Source: Aplectana chamaeleonis (Eukaryota > Nematoda > Chromadorea > Rhabditida > Cosmocercidae). Taken from it: a DNA stretch of 64,000 bases. The position numbers were made by a program, and so were the translations under genes. Below the pieces are notes generated by a model. It was not told the origin of the DNA. It was given only the letters and a program-made list of their open reading frames with translations, and searched no databases. Of this stretch, positions 32,001 through 44,056 are shown piece after piece. The DNA lies in contig JAPDOI010001068.1 of the NCBI GenBank assembly GCA_029168955.1, forward strand, positions 124,001 through 188,000. Reading direction: 5' to 3'. Each line of letters begins with the position of its first letter. Position 1 is the first letter of the stretch.

Positions 32001-35000
32001 GCTGGACGGTGCTACGATGATAATCGTGCTGAGACTACACGGTCCCGGCAGGGTTCCCCTTTCTTCCAGCACGATTATCATCGTGTTGCGGGATGTAACA
32101 GCCGTACTCTGAGAGTTTTGGTCTCCATATAGCCGGGAAATAGCCCACCAGGCTCCGCAGCGGCTCCTGGTGGGCTATTTCCCGGCTATTTCGCGGCTAT
32201 TTCTCGATTTTGACGGAATGGACAAGTAGTAGCCGAGAAATAGCCGAGATATAACCGAGAAATACTCAGAAGTAAACAAAATTGACCAAGACGCAACCGT
32301 CGCCGGCTCGCCGAGCCACCATCTGGGCCGCCAGCGCTTGGACGGGGCCTCCAGAGACTGAACGAGGTCCAAGTACCTCAAACTTGGGTGACTGAACCGA
32401 CGGAGGTGCTGACATCTGGATCATGTCTTTGGAATGCTGCGTATATCTACCGGGAGAGCATTATTGTTCGGCTATTTCGCGGCTATTTCGCGGCGAGCTT
32501 GATTTGGCGGCTATTTAGCGGCTATCACGCGGCAAGCAGGCATTTCGCGGCTATTTCTCGGCTAAAACTCCCAGAGGTAGTCCGCAATTAGACAGGAATT
32601 CGGATTTTCGGGAAGGGAAACAATAGTACTGAGCCTAAAATCCGAACAATAACTTGAAATCGCATAGTAAGCTCTACAAAATGTGAGGAGGAAGCATCTA
32701 GCACCCCCATTTGTGACCATTCCCGATAATTTCCAATCGACAACGGGACAGGTACTGCATTAGAAATTCGAAGATTTCATATGGTTCAACTGCGCTGGAA
32801 ATTCGAAGAACTCCTATGAAGCTCAAAGGCACACGGGGTTTCGCCGCAAACAGAATTGGAATACGGTGCACTAGAGAAAACTCAGGAAAATTTTTCAGCA
32901 AAAAGGAAAAACGAAGAGCCGCACACGCGGCTATTTGAGGCGAAATGGGTGAGCTGCGTGGCGTTGCGAGTGGATCGCTAGCGAGATCACTCAATTGACT
33001 GCAGCAGCTGCTGCAGCAGAAAAGCAGTAGTTGCCCGAGCACGATGTGCTAGCAGCTGTACGAGTACTAGCATAATCGTTTGTGATTGGCCCGTTTCTGT
33101 CAGGTCCCACCTCTATTCCGGCAGCTGCTGCCTTAATAGTTCCAAGCTGCTCGGTGCAGCTGCAAGTGCAGCATTCTTCCGCCGAGCAGCTCCGGCAGCA
33201 TAGCTATTCCAGAAAATGACAGTGGAGCAGGGGCGGAGATAGGAGTGTGCTCCCAATCTGCAGCAGCTTGGGAGCGCTAACGACTTCTCAAAGAAAACCT
33301 GCGCTCTAGCAGCAGCTGCCCGGCCACAAACCTCATTGGCCTAATTTTCACGGACACGCCCCCGCCCAATCACAGATCGCGATAGAGTTTCCACAACAGC
33401 TGCTAACGTACACCGAGAGCAGCTGCTGCAAAAGCTGATGGGCGGGGAGTGGGCGTTTCCCTCGTTCCAAGCTGCTCATGGTTTTTCTGACTACAGCAAG
33501 ATAGACAGCAGAGAATCTGATGTTTGTCCGGACTGCGGTTCCGTCGGCCATAACACCGCACATTTGTTCCACTGTCCGAAGAGACCTTCCACGCTGACAA
33601 CAATGGATTTATTGACGAATTCACTACTGGTCGCCCAGTTTCTCCACCTATGACGAAACCCTCGAAAGAAGAAGAAGAAGAAGGGCTCTGAAGCGGTTTT
33701 AAAAGATTTTCCAGATTTGACTTGAAATTCTCCCAGGTGGGTTATTTGGGGCGCTGAGCACGAATTCGGGGTTCATTTGTCAATTTTTTAGACACCTTAA
33801 ACATTTCATAGGAGGTACCCTAACCTTGTCGCCAGACTTTGAAAAACGCGTATAATTTTTTTCAGAGCGATTTTAGGCACCTGCGAAGACCGTAACCGGA
33901 TTCTTCGCCGAAAATTATTCTGGAAAAGTACTTTTCGTCCGGAATGGCCAGGTTGGCTAAAAGTGGTTCCCTTGTCAGGTATCAGATCTAGGTGCAGCCG
34001 ATATTCGATCTGTACTGCCATTTGGCTATCTATCATCTGCCACCTACTTATCCGCTCCCTGCCCATTTGCGGCAATATTTATATGATTTCAGTCTCTTGA
34101 AAATTTGACGAAGAGAAACAATGGACTCACAAAAACACCTAGGAGAATATAGTTCCACGGAAAAGATCTCGCCACCACACGGCAACATGCCAGAGCAATA
34201 TAGGCTCCGAGGAAGACCACACTGTAATTTGTCGAGAGTCAGAAAAGAGAACAGAAATACAGGTGCGTCAATACGATAACCAATGGCGTCTTTTTGTGTG
34301 ACGTCTTAAGCATAGTTTTTACTGCAGGTGGTCGCCGCGGCTCAGCGAGGGACAACTGTTCCTTTTTCATCGCGCGTAATGGAAAGCCGCTCCAATTGTG
34401 ATCGTTTCGTGGCAAACGTCCTACATCGATGGGTCGCGGCGACGAAATCCTATGTTCTACTGCATCGCTGCCTAAAGAGCGATTCTCAGTGGTCGCTGAT
34501 CGTCGCTCCATCGCGGCCAAAATGGCAGCGATGGAGCGATTGCCAGCGAATGACACGTTTCGTCTAGTGAACGTTGACCCTTTCACATGACAAGGTCAGT
34601 ATTTACGGGTCGAAACGTGTTATTGATAACTACCAGCCATTAATTTTAGTGATTGATTGAATTTCTTCGATCATCCGTGAGGCTATGCACTATGAACAGA
34701 ATCGCTGCCGCAGCTGCATCGCTGCAGCAGCGGGTGTGAAATCACTGCGATGAAAAACAGCAGCGATGCAGTCAAACCTAGGCTTTACACCGTAGAACGA
34801 TCAATCGAACGTTTACGTCAAATGACCATGACAAACAGGCGCGATATACGCAGGGTGGGCATCCAAATTCATTGATAGCTGTGTGAGCACTCCATCACGA
34901 ACGAGACCGTCAACGGGATGGCCGTCGAGTATGTCTGAGCGGCTCACTCGAGCTAATCCTAAAATTTTCCAAGTTCTTCCTCCGATTTTGTTATATCTTG

Positions 35001-36475
35001 ACCGCCGGTGGTGCTGTTATCCTATGATCTAGTTCCGCAATCGCGTTCAGTCCGCAAAGTCTCACTGTCACAATCACAGAAGCGAAGCGGTTGTTTTGAG
35101 AATGATTCTAGTTGATTTTTTTCAAAAACAACCGCTTCGCTTCTACGATTGTGACAATGAGGACTGAACGCGATCGCGGAACTGAACAACACGTTTTACT
35201 CCAGGCAGCTCCTCAACTGCTTGCCTCCGGAGAAGAACGCCGTGTGAATAAAGACACACCGCTCTCTACGGCCCCGGTCATCGTTGGATGAGCCGACGTC
35301 TCCAGCCCGGTCGATACACACAGAATGCATTGGAAATGGGATGCAAAAATCACTCGGTGTATCCTCTTCCCACTCCCCCAACACCCCCCCAACACCCACC
35401 CGGTCGATACGTATGTTTAAAATGATGGAGCGAGGTTGAGAAAATCACTCGGTGTATCCCTACAACACCCCCCCCGCACCCCCAACACCCACCCGGTCGA
35501 TACGTATCTTTAAAAGGATGGAGTGAGGTTGAGAAAATCACCGGGTGGGCGGACCGATGGTAAAACATTGCGTATCACTAGAAAGCTAGCCTTACTGCTA
35601 CCTCTATTTCTTCACTATGCTCTCCTTCACTATTTCTCTGAACAGGTGCAATCCTGTTGGCCACGTAATCATCGTCATATCTAGTTGGATACACCGAGTG
35701 ATTTTCTCAACCTCACTCCATCATTTTAAACATACGTATCGACCGGGTGGGTGTTGGGGGGTGCGGGGGGGGGGGGGTGTTGGGGGGAGTCGGTGGGTTA
35801 CAGATGCAAATAGCACCAACTCTGACCGGGGCCTACCTCTTCTATACCCTACCCTTTATCAATTGGTTATCGTCAATTTTGTTTACGAGAACCGAATGGG
35901 GGGTGGGCTGTATAACATTATTCGTCGACACCGCACAATATTTGGAATTTACTCTGAAAACTAAGTAAAAATCAGCCACTGACTATGCTATTATTTGTAT
36001 CCACCAATGATCCCGAAAGAAATGTCTAACTTTCTTGCTGAAGATTACAGGAGCAATCATCACAAGATTGACACATAGCTGGAAGACTAATCGATACAAC
36101 ACTTTTCTTTACAAGTCTCTACGTGAACTGTAAGAACAGTACCATGACGGTCACAATAATGAACACTTTTCGTACGAAGGCACGTCTGATGGAATCCTCG
36201 CCGAATGTCATGTTGGACGAAGTCGCAGTCCCCTTAGATACTGTGCTATCCCCTTCAGGCTGAAAAATCAATTAGAAAAAGTTAGTACGCAAAGACGCAC
36301 ACAAAAAACCGACTTCTCCTGCCTCCGGATCGGGTTCCTTGCCCGGGCGTTTTTCAGGTCTGTCGTTGGCAACTTGTTGATTTTCCACGTCGCCATGTTG
36401 AAGATGTTTCTGCTCTTCTGCTCTCTTGCTTTCTCCATTCAGAGGTTGATGCTCATTCAACATCCCTTCCACCAT
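29069..36475 (-). CDS. TMBIM / Lifeguard (GRINA-like, Bax inhibitor-1 family) membrane protein, 8 exons
   Basis: Exons: 36475-36314, 36259-36143, 36078-35984, 34221-34131, 29673-29534, 29471-29384, 29325-29257, 29188-29069. Phases match at every junction and give 293 residues plus TGA. Residues 1-75 are hydrophilic (Glu/Lys/Gln-rich cytosolic tail). The family signature SIRRAFVRKVF begins TM1. WWIQIIAYVVFLGAYIALAC is TM2, and SFPWNYILLGVF leads to TM3. TM4-TM6 follow, ending LAYDTQ; then GGRRYEISPEDYVYAAL and LFVDIFEIF close the protein, as in TMBIM2/GRINA. Asp252 and Asp279 correspond to the paired aspartates that form the pH-sensing, Ca2+-leak site in this family. TMBIM proteins sit in Golgi/ER-type membranes and dampen Ca2+-linked cell death. 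Five introns are 54-68 bp. Introns 3 (1762 bp) and 4 (4457 bp) are filled with repeats. Some donors are non-consensus (GTCGGT, GTACTG, GTTGCC, GTTTCC). The start is the first ATG of an open stretch. An acceptor-like TTTATTAG lies 9 nt before it and could take a spliced leader. Confidence 0.9.
29740..30020. repeat. CAAGTTACTTGTAAC repeat cluster in TMBIM intron 4
   Basis: Inverted and direct copies of ACAAGT(A/C)ACTTGTAAC-like words. The same family fills the nested element at 58586-59187. Confidence 0.55.
30470..30780. repeat. decayed relative of the CTGTGCTTCTC MITE
   Basis: CAATCGCGTCTCGACACGCT and GCGTGCGGCCGCAAAGCGTG are kept in inverted order, as in 43773-44056, but the outer ends are lost. 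Confidence 0.5.
31216..31830. repeat. three diverged ~75-bp tandem units, one split by a TTAA element
   Basis: Units begin GCTACAC(A/G)..GCTAAT or GCTACGCAATGTTAATGGG. The third is interrupted exactly at its TTAA by 31362-31769. Confidence 0.5.
31362..31769. mobile_element. TTAA-clan element, GGCAAGGTCC family, copy 1
   Basis: Ends TTAAAGGCAAGGTTCGGTCA / GGACCCTGCCTTTAA, about 400 bp, inside TMBIM intron 4. Sister copy at 58509-59469. Confidence 0.75.
32110..32600. repeat. GGCTATTTCTCGGCTATTT repeat block
   Basis: Direct and inverted copies of GGCTATTTC(T/G)CGGCTATTT. The same block precedes the L repeat copies at 47935, 50960 and 61740. Confidence 0.65.
33485..33688 (+). mobile_element. 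5'-truncated LINE 3' end
   Basis: It encodes VCPDCGSVGHNTAHLFHCP and ends LVAQFLHL, a stop, then a GAAGAAGAAGAAG tail. Same family as 11876-12504. It lies antisense in TMBIM intron 4. Confidence 0.75.
33725..34070. repeat. single arm of the 3047-4140 element family
   Basis: Shares TTATTTGGGGCGCTGAGCACGA-like and GGAATGGCCAGGTTGGC-like words with that element. Diverged, one-sided copy. Confidence 0.5.
35028..35190. repeat. palindromic MITE (GAAGCGGTTGTTTT core)
   Basis: Arms of about 70 bp are inverted: CGCGTTCAGTCC, TCACAATC and AGAAGCGAAGCGGTTG occur on both sides of a short AT-rich loop. It lies in TMBIM intron 3. Confidence 0.7.
35338..35810. repeat. G/C-run minisatellite with one inverted unit
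   Basis: Units of about 106 bp contain ACCCGGTCGATACGTAT, TGAGAAAATCACTCGGTGT and C runs. At 35690-35790 a unit is inverted, giving a G-rich run (GGGTGGGTGTTGGGG and a 13-G tract) on the plus strand that could fold as a G-quadruplex. It lies in TMBIM intron 3. Confidence 0.7.
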
Positions 36476-36584
36476 GAACAACGCTAATAAACGTTTCTTG
36501 TCGAGAACCTTATGGAATGACGGCTTTTTCGTAATCGACTGATAGCAGTGGGGCTGTCACTGTGCAAATTGATAGGGTACGCTG

Positions 36585-37840
36585 TAGAGTGAGGACTTTT
36601 TAAAAGAGACCGAACGAACGAATTTCGAATAAATTCGTTCATTTTTATTTCGAACGAACGAATTTCGAATAAATTCGAACGAATATTTGAAATTCGAATG
36701 ACGAATAATTTAAGCATCCGCAATAACAAGTTGAATTCTTCTTCTAAAGCTTAATTTCCACCTACAATTAAAATCAATAAAGCACGACTCATCTCGAAAC
36801 CTGTACGGGCTACAACGCAAAGAATGCTACAAAATCAACTTTTCCGCTCTTACTTAGCCTAAGGAGCTTACTCGAGGAGCCTAACTAAGTTTTCTTCCCC
36901 CATAAGCCAGCCAGATTGGTGAAGCCCAACTCCATATTTATCTCCATAGGGTGCTTTCGCCTCTATGATTTAAATTAGAGGCGCAGAGTTTCGCTGGAGC
37001 CAACAACGGGGCTCGGCTCCATCGACCTGGCTGGCTCATGAGACAAGCAAATTTAGGAACCCGTTAAATCATTCGACGCAGAATTTTACGTAGATTTCAA
37101 AAACAACCCTCACCAGGGGTTATAAAGGGTTATAAACGAAAAACCGGTGTTTCGTAAAATGAATTAGGGTGAAGGATCGGGAAAATATTTTTCCAAACTG
37201 GAAGCACAAGTTGACGCAGAATTCTATCTCCAAGCACAGAAAAGTTATGGACGAAAAACCGGCAGTGATACCCACCCAATCTTGAAAATGACTGGCATGA
37301 GTGTTGGGTCACTTTCATTCTTTTTCGGGGCGTTTCACCGGTTGTCAACGGTTTTAACAATGATAAAGGTTCCCCCCTTCACCTGATGGAGTAGTGAAGA
37401 AAATGACATCAGTTTTGGAAGGTATGTCGATTCTTTAATACATTAGAGCTGGTTTTCATATTTTTTTGTTAAATCAGCTCGGGCATCGCTCCAGCCGCAA
37501 AGCGGTTAAAGAGGTTTGGTTTTTTTTCAAATTTTTTTGAATATTCACCTCTGCGAATAATCGAATTTGAATAATGTTCGAACACTCACCTTTTGCGAAT
37601 AGTCGAATTCGAATAATATTCGAATCACCTTTCACCTTTTGCGAATAGTCGAAATCGAATAATGTTCGAATTTTCACCTTTTGCGAATAGTCGAAATCGA
37701 ATAATGTTCGAATTTTCACCTTTTGCGAATAGTCGAATTCGAATAATGTTCGAATATTCACACTTTCCGAATATTCGATTAAGAATTCGTTCGAAAAATT
37801 CGAATATTTATTCGAACTCGAATATTAGGTCCTCACCCTA
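36585..37840. mobile_element. 1.26-kb hAT-type element, non-autonomous
   Basis: Ends TAGAGTGAGGAC / GTCCTCACCCTA fit the hAT YARNG start, and an exact 8-bp duplication GTACGCTG flanks it (36577-36584 and 37841-37848). Both flanks carry TTCGAATAAATTCG words. 37530-37790 is a tandem array of GCGAATAGTCGAAATCGAAT units. A GAA hairpin copy lies inside at 37487. No transposase domain was found. Confidence 0.75.
37487..37523 (+). repeat. mobile GAA hairpin, decayed copy
   Basis: Left arm CTCCAGCCGC is intact, the loop-side GCGG is kept, and the outer right arm has decayed to TTAAAG. The GAGGTTTGGTTT tail is intact. Confidence 0.6.
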
Positions 37841-37848
37841 GTACGCTG

Positions 37849-38194
37849 CCAGTCGCAACAACATTATCGGGCACAGTGGGCTAGACATAGGGATTAGCAA
37901 CGAAGAAATCAAGAAAACATGATGGTTGAGGGAAAGAAATCGATGATCAAGGGGAATACCGGATTACTGTAGTGGAGTTCGTAAGGACAGCAAACGAATT
38001 TTCAGGAAGGCGCTGAAAACCGAAAAAGGGCGGGAGTGTTCATCTCGGTGTTGCTGGGCTCGCGACTAGCCGTGATTTCTCCTCTTCTTCCTACTCTTCT
38101 ATCTGTGGTCTTTCCTTATTAGGGCACATGGGCACTCTAGCATTTCAATTATGATTGTTACGATTGTGGCTCTGTGGTAGTTTGAAGAAAGAAT
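37849..38194. other. no gene recognised
   Basis: Spacer between the hAT-type element and the large palindrome. Confidence 0.4.
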
Positions 38195-41100
38195 TTTCGA
38201 TTATTCTTCTTCGCGAAAGGTTCTTACATCCCTTCATGTACATTGGCCTCTTTTATTTTTAAGGAATCTTCAATCCAGTAAACAGAGAGCAAAACCACTT
38301 ATATAAGGATTTTGAAGCGCGAAACCATTCCACTGACGTCAGGTTCGATGCGTTGTCTGCATTCTACAAAACACGCAATCAGGCACAGACAAGTTTTTCA
38401 GGAACTTCTTTCAACGGTTTTTTTTCCGGTATTTAGGTGTTCTGTGGGGACTTCTCCCTATCAACCCTACTTAGTAGACTTAGCTACTCAAAACATCGAA
38501 AACGAAAATACGCCTTTTTATCGTAATAACTGCCTCTAACACGGATCTGTACTCGGTTTATGGATTCTCCTTGGATTACAGTGTGTACCGGTGGGTATAC
38601 GGTAGCTTGGTCAAGGTCTCGGATTTGGCCCAAATTGAGTCTAGAAATCTGCCGATTCTCAGTTTTTTCCGGGCCGAATCTGATGATATAGTTCAAAATT
38701 AGAAACTCCAATCAAAAGTTAGCGCCACTATGTCAGTAATGCGTTTTTCCTCACCTTGAATGTGTCGAAACTAAATTCTGCTCTGGGCGGGCGGAATTTG
38801 TCTACCGTTTCCATACTTTTGCAACTTTAATGCCATTTTTTAAACTCTGTGTATGTAGACAAAGAAAAAATGCGATTTATAAGGCAGTGAAAGGGGACTA
38901 CGCAGAAATTTTACATAAATCTCGTTTTTCATCATTAAAAACTCTTAAATTCGAGCCGAAATGATTTCTGTGCTTTTTCCATTTTAACGTTTTTCGAATT
39001 CTGCCGATAAGTGAATCTGTCACGATTTTTTGATTTTTATTATTTCTCATAACAGATTTTTTTGATAGTTTGGAGATTTTAAACAACGTATGTGTTCATG
39101 CATCCAAGACCCGCACAGAAATTCCAGTTCCAGTACGCCTTTAAATGATAAATAGAACGACGACTTCGTTTTATCCGCTGATTATCTTCCCACCTCAAAT
39201 GTGTCAAAACGAAAATTTGCTCTTTTCTGGCCGGAACAGTCGGCCGCTTTCATGCTTTTGCAATTTCAAAGCTATCTTTAACTCTATTTATGTAGTCGAA
39301 GGTAAAAGTTTGCAATTTCCAGTTCGAGACTTGATGCTTCGGAGGAAGCGGCCTTTATCACCCTCTATTATCATTAGGCGTGGAATTCACCTTTAGCGCC
39401 GTCTTCAAAGCTTGTTCGCGCCATGGTTGAATTTGCTGAGCAGCTGGATATCAATCAGCGCAAAGAGTGAATTTGCCGCGAGTGATAGTGAACTATCATT
39501 ATCAATCTTGACCGAGGAGTGCGGTCTGTTTTTGCATGTGATAAACGATTCCAGCAAACCCGCGCTGGATACGCTTCAGGCAAAAATGGAGTTGGCTGCT
39601 TGCTATCTCGATCAAATCTAGAGCTCACGGGAGGCGGACATTGCTCGCCCGTGCGTGCTGCGTCGAGGTCGGTGAGCGTCGCGCGCGGCGAGATGGGCGG
39701 AGGCGCGAAATCCCCACTTTTAGGTGAAATCAGATAAATTGGGATGTCCTGGTGCGTTATTAGCTTTCCTGCGTTTATTTCTTGTCATAATCAATAGCCA
39801 TTCAATTTTATGGAGCGCTGAAGACTCTTCTAAACGGTTGTGTGTTTTCAGCGTTCGCCGCGTGCGCGACACTCACCGGACCGCGACGCGCACGTACGCG
39901 GGTGAGCAATGTCATGGAGCCAGAGCTCACAGAGGCTCCTAAAATATCTACCCCGTGAAGGTGTTAATTTCGTTTCCAATGCGAGGCTGGCCACCTCGCA
40001 GTGGGTCGTGCGGCTTCGGCCCGCTAGAGATCTCGTGCTCCAGAAATGGCAGTCACCGGAAATCTTGCGCAACGCTTTCACTCCATTCTTTCGCAGTGAA
40101 ATCCACATCACTTCGCGTAACATTCACCTTATTTCCGCGGCATATTCACCCCATTCTCACCTATCCCTGGCGGCTTAAAATTCCAGCCATAGAAGTGAAT
40201 TCAGATGGTTGATCCTAGGTAGTGGAACACGAAGATTGCGGGAAATTGTGTTTAGCTACTTCTGTCAATTCGAGACTTGATGCCTCGGCAGCAAAGATTT
40301 GATGCTCATGTACAGTATGAAGTCCTAATTTGCCGCGCTAAATTCACAAAGCTGTATGGAGTGAATTTGCCGCTAGGATAGGTGAGAATGGGGTGAATAT
40401 GCCGCGGAAATAAGGTGAATGTTACGCGAAGTGATGTGATTTCACTGCGAAAATGGAGTGAAAGCGTTGCAAGATTTCGGTGATCATTTCTGGGCACGGA
40501 TCCTAGCGGGCCGGAGCCGCCACGACCCACTGCGAGGTGGCCAGCCTCGCATCGGAAACTAAATCCCTATCCCCCTCACCTGAGTAAGATATTTTACAGA
40601 AGCCTCTGTGAGCTCTGGCTCGCATGACATTGCTCACCACTCAGCCTAAACGTACGCGTCGTGGTCCGGTGAGTGTCGCGCGCGCGCGGCGAACGCTGAA
40701 AACACACAACCGTTTAGAATAGTCTTCAGCGCTCCACAAAATTGAATGGCTATCGATTATGACGAAGAAATAAACGCAGGAAAGCTAATAATAACGTTAG
40801 CCAGGACATCCCCAATTTATCTGATTTCCAACCAGAATTGGGGATGCTCGCGCCTCCGCCCATCTCATATCACCGCGCGCGACGCTCACCGACCTCGACG
40901 CAGCACGCTTGAGCGGGCGATGTCAAAAATACGCCTTCCCGTGAACTCTAGATTTGATCGCGATAACCCAAGCTTAGCCAACTTCATTTTTGCCTGCAGG
41001 CCATATCCAGCGCGGGTTTGCTGAAATCGTTTATCACATGCAAAAACAGACCGCACTCCTCGGTCAAGATTGAAAATGATAGATTCACTATCCACTCAGC

Positions 41101-42905
41101 GGCAAATTCACTCTCTTTGCGCTGATTGACATCCAGCTTGCTCCAGCAACCATTCAACCATGGTGCCAGAACAAGCTTTGGGAAGGCGGCTAAATGTGAA
41201 TTTCAGCGCCTCAATGATAGATAGAGGGTGACAAAGGCCGCTTTTCTTCCAGAAGCATCAAGTCTCAAACTGGAAATTAAAAATTTTTTCGGCTTCGACT
41301 ACATAAATAGAGTTAAGAACTAGCGTTGGAAATGTGCGGCGCTAGCATGAAAGCGCCCGACTGTTTCCGGCCAGAAACGGGCAGCAAATTTTTGAACGAC
41401 CACATACTTGAAGATGAGAAGATAATCAGCGAATGAAACAGGAAGTCGCCGTTCTACTTATCATTTAGAGGCGTACTGAAACTGGAACTCTGTGAGGAAA
41501 ATTTCTGGGTGTATGAACACATCACGTTGTTTAAAATCTCCAAACTATCGAATAAATCTGTTATAAAAACAAAAAAATCAAAACACGTGACAGATTTACT
41601 TATCGGCAGAATTCGAAAAACGTTAAAATGGAAAAAGCACAGAAATCATTTCAGCTCGATTTTTAGAGCTTTTAGGGATGAAAAATGAGATTGATGGAAA
41701 ATTTCTGCGTAGTCCCCTTCCACTGCCTTCAAAATCGCATTCTTCCTTTGTTTACATACACAGAGTTAAAATCACTGTTCGCGATCAACTTCATCTTCGA
41801 ATTTTCCATGACAAACGCTTCTCTTTGCTCTCAGAGGCAGAACATCGTCGAAAAAACGCAACGAAAAGCTACCCAGGAGCCGCAAAACCGCTCAGAAAAG
41901 TGGACGAAACCCGCCGCTGTGGGCTAGTCGGGCCCTTTTCCGCCCCTTGACGTGAACAATGAAACACTCGAGATCGCCAGATGAGCGATGGTTTCCGATC
42001 CAAAGCCCCGTTCTTCCCTTCATTCTTAACTTCTCTCTTTACTCAGGTCAGCTTGCATACATTGGCTGCAAAAGACGGAAGTTACAAGCCTTAGACAACT
42101 CGTCCACCATTTTCCCTAGCTCAATTTTTGAGGTACCACAACTCCGTTTCTAGAAGGTCTTGTACGATTCCAGAAGCATCATTGGAATTAGAATGGGACC
42201 GGTTTCAAGATAGGTAAAAAAATAGAAAATCGATTTTTATCGCGAAAAGTGCCTTTAAAAATGGCATTAAGGTTGCGAAAGTATGAAAACGGTAGACAAA
42301 TGCCGCCCCGTCCAGAGCAGAATTTCTTTTCGACACATTCAAGGTGAGGAAAAACGCATTACTGACAAAGTGACGCTAACTTTTGATTGCTGTTCCTAAT
42401 TTTGAACTATATCATCAGATTCGTCCCGGAGAAATACTGAGAATCGGCAGATTTCTAATTTCAATTTGGGCCGAATCCGAGACTTCGACTAAGCTACCGT
42501 ATACCCACCGTTACGTTCTGTAATCCAAGGAGAATCCATAAACCGACTACAGATCCGTGTTAAAGGCAGTGTTTTCGAAAAAAAAGCGTGTTTTAGTTTT
42601 CGATGTTTTTGAGCAGCTAAGTCCACTAAGTAGGGCTGATAGGGAACAGTCCCCACAGAACACTCAAATATCGGGAAAAAACCGTTAAAAGAAATTATTG
42701 AAAAAGACTTGTCTGTGCCTGCTTGCGTGTTTTGGAGAATGCAGACAACGCATCGAACCTGACGTCAGTGGAATGGTTTCGCGCTTCAAAATCCTTAGGT
42801 AAGTGGTTTTGCTTTCTGTTTACTGGACTGAAGATTCTTTAAAAATAAAAGGGGCCAATGTACATGCAGGGATGTGAGTACCTTTTGCGAAGTAAAATAT
42901 TCGAA
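38195..42905. repeat. 4.7-kb inverted repeat, arms of 2.0-2.6 kb
   Basis: The left arm (38195-40230) and right arm (about 40330-42905) align in inverted order throughout. Examples are GACGTCAGGTTCGATGCGTTG, AAAACACACAACCGTTTAGA and GTGAGAATGGGGTGAATATG, each with its reverse partner. The right arm is longer because a TTAA element (41766-42258) entered it. Many indels show the arms are not recent. No coding sequence survives comparison of the arms. Confidence 0.8.
41766..42258. mobile_element. TTAA-clan element inside the right palindrome arm
   Basis: Ends TTAAAATCACTGTTCGCGAT / ATCGCGAAAAGTGCCTTTAA. The left arm keeps the empty site, with a single TTAA at 38840-38843 in the matching context. 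Confidence 0.75.
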
Positions 42906-43114
42906 CATTTTGGGTGTCTGTTCCCACGGTGACACGAATTTAGGGCAACTGTTACGTGAGCGGGGTGGCACAATGGGTTGGCTGGCCCATGAGATTTTCA
43001 CCCTTTTCCTGAGCGTTTTTCATCTCACTTCCGTTCTTACTCTTCTTAGAAGGACCCAAAACCTATGTTTTAGTCAAAAACAGGCAGCTTTTTCACCGTG
43101 AGTACTGCCTTTAA
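42560..43114. mobile_element. TTAA-clan element, 555 bp
   Basis: TTAAAGGCAGTGTTTTCG to AGTACTGCCTTTAA, full length. A second copy is at 53341-53880, and a truncated one forms the outer left palindrome arm (about 38195-38540). Confidence 0.75.
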
Positions 43115-43153
43115 GCATACCAAATATCCCCTATAAGGAAGTTTTGCGGCTAT

Positions 43154-43189
43154 CGCTCCAGCCGCGAAGCGGCTGGAGAGGTTTGGTTT
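43154..43189 (+). repeat. mobile GAA hairpin, perfect copy
   Basis: Arms CTCCAGCCGC and GCGGCTGGAG around a GAA loop, then AGGTTTGGTTT. Confidence 0.7.
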
Positions 43190-43770
43190 ATATAGTAGGA
43201 TTTAGGAAATCGTCAAAAGTCACGTTTGACACGCCAAATTTCCCGCATTCTGAAGCTTCGAACCAAATCAGCCGAAATTTCTGGAAAATTGAGAAATGGG
43301 CCGCAGATTTCTAATCAGCACTCAAAACATCCCATAGAAAAATGTATTGCTCTTAATCTGGAACAACTTTACCCTAAAATTGCCATTCGAGCACCCCTTT
43401 TCACTATGCAAAGCGACGAAGAAGCCCTCTTTCTGAATTTGACTGTAAATCTCTGGGGCATACAGGAAATTTCGAACATGGATTATTGATACGCAGGACT
43501 ATAGATACAACACACAAACCATGGTTTTCTGAAACAACTAGGTTCAGGTAAAATGAGCCCAAGTGAGTGTTTATGAACAGTGAAACGGTCAAAAATCGAG
43601 AAAGTGTTATATAAAAAGTTTTTGAGAAGACGAAGTCCTGGAAACCTGCATATCTGGGTTTTTCAGCACCTCGATTAAGCCGGTGATAGTGGAAAATGCT
43701 TGGCATCATGGCGTACAGCGAGCGTATAGTCCATAAATAAAGAAGCGCAAAGTAAAATGTCTATCAAAGT
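43190..43770. other. no gene recognised
   Basis: Short frames only, without splice or motif support. Confidence 0.4.
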
Positions 43771-43772
43771 TA

Positions 43773-44056
43773 CTTGCTTCTCTGGGCTAAATTCCGGTCC
43801 GCAATCGCGTCGCGACGCGCTTTGCGGCCGCACGCGCTCGAGTCGGTCGAGTTTCAAGCGCCAAAACCGACTAGATGTGGCTTTTTTATACAGTTATATC
43901 CAATATTTTTTAGTTTCCAGTTTCCAAAACCTACCTAGAGTCAACAAATCGGTGGCTGTTTCCACTCTTTCTGAAACTCTTTCCACTCGGGAGCGTGCGG
44001 CCGCAAAGCGTGTCGAGACGCAATTGCGGACCGGAATTAGGCCTAGAGAAGCACAG
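43773..44056. mobile_element. TA-target MITE, CTGTGCTTCTCTGGG family, copy 1
   Basis: Long inverted ends run through AATTCCGGTCCGCAAT and GCGGCCGCACGCG, with TA outside each end (43771-43772 and 44057-44058). Confidence 0.75.
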
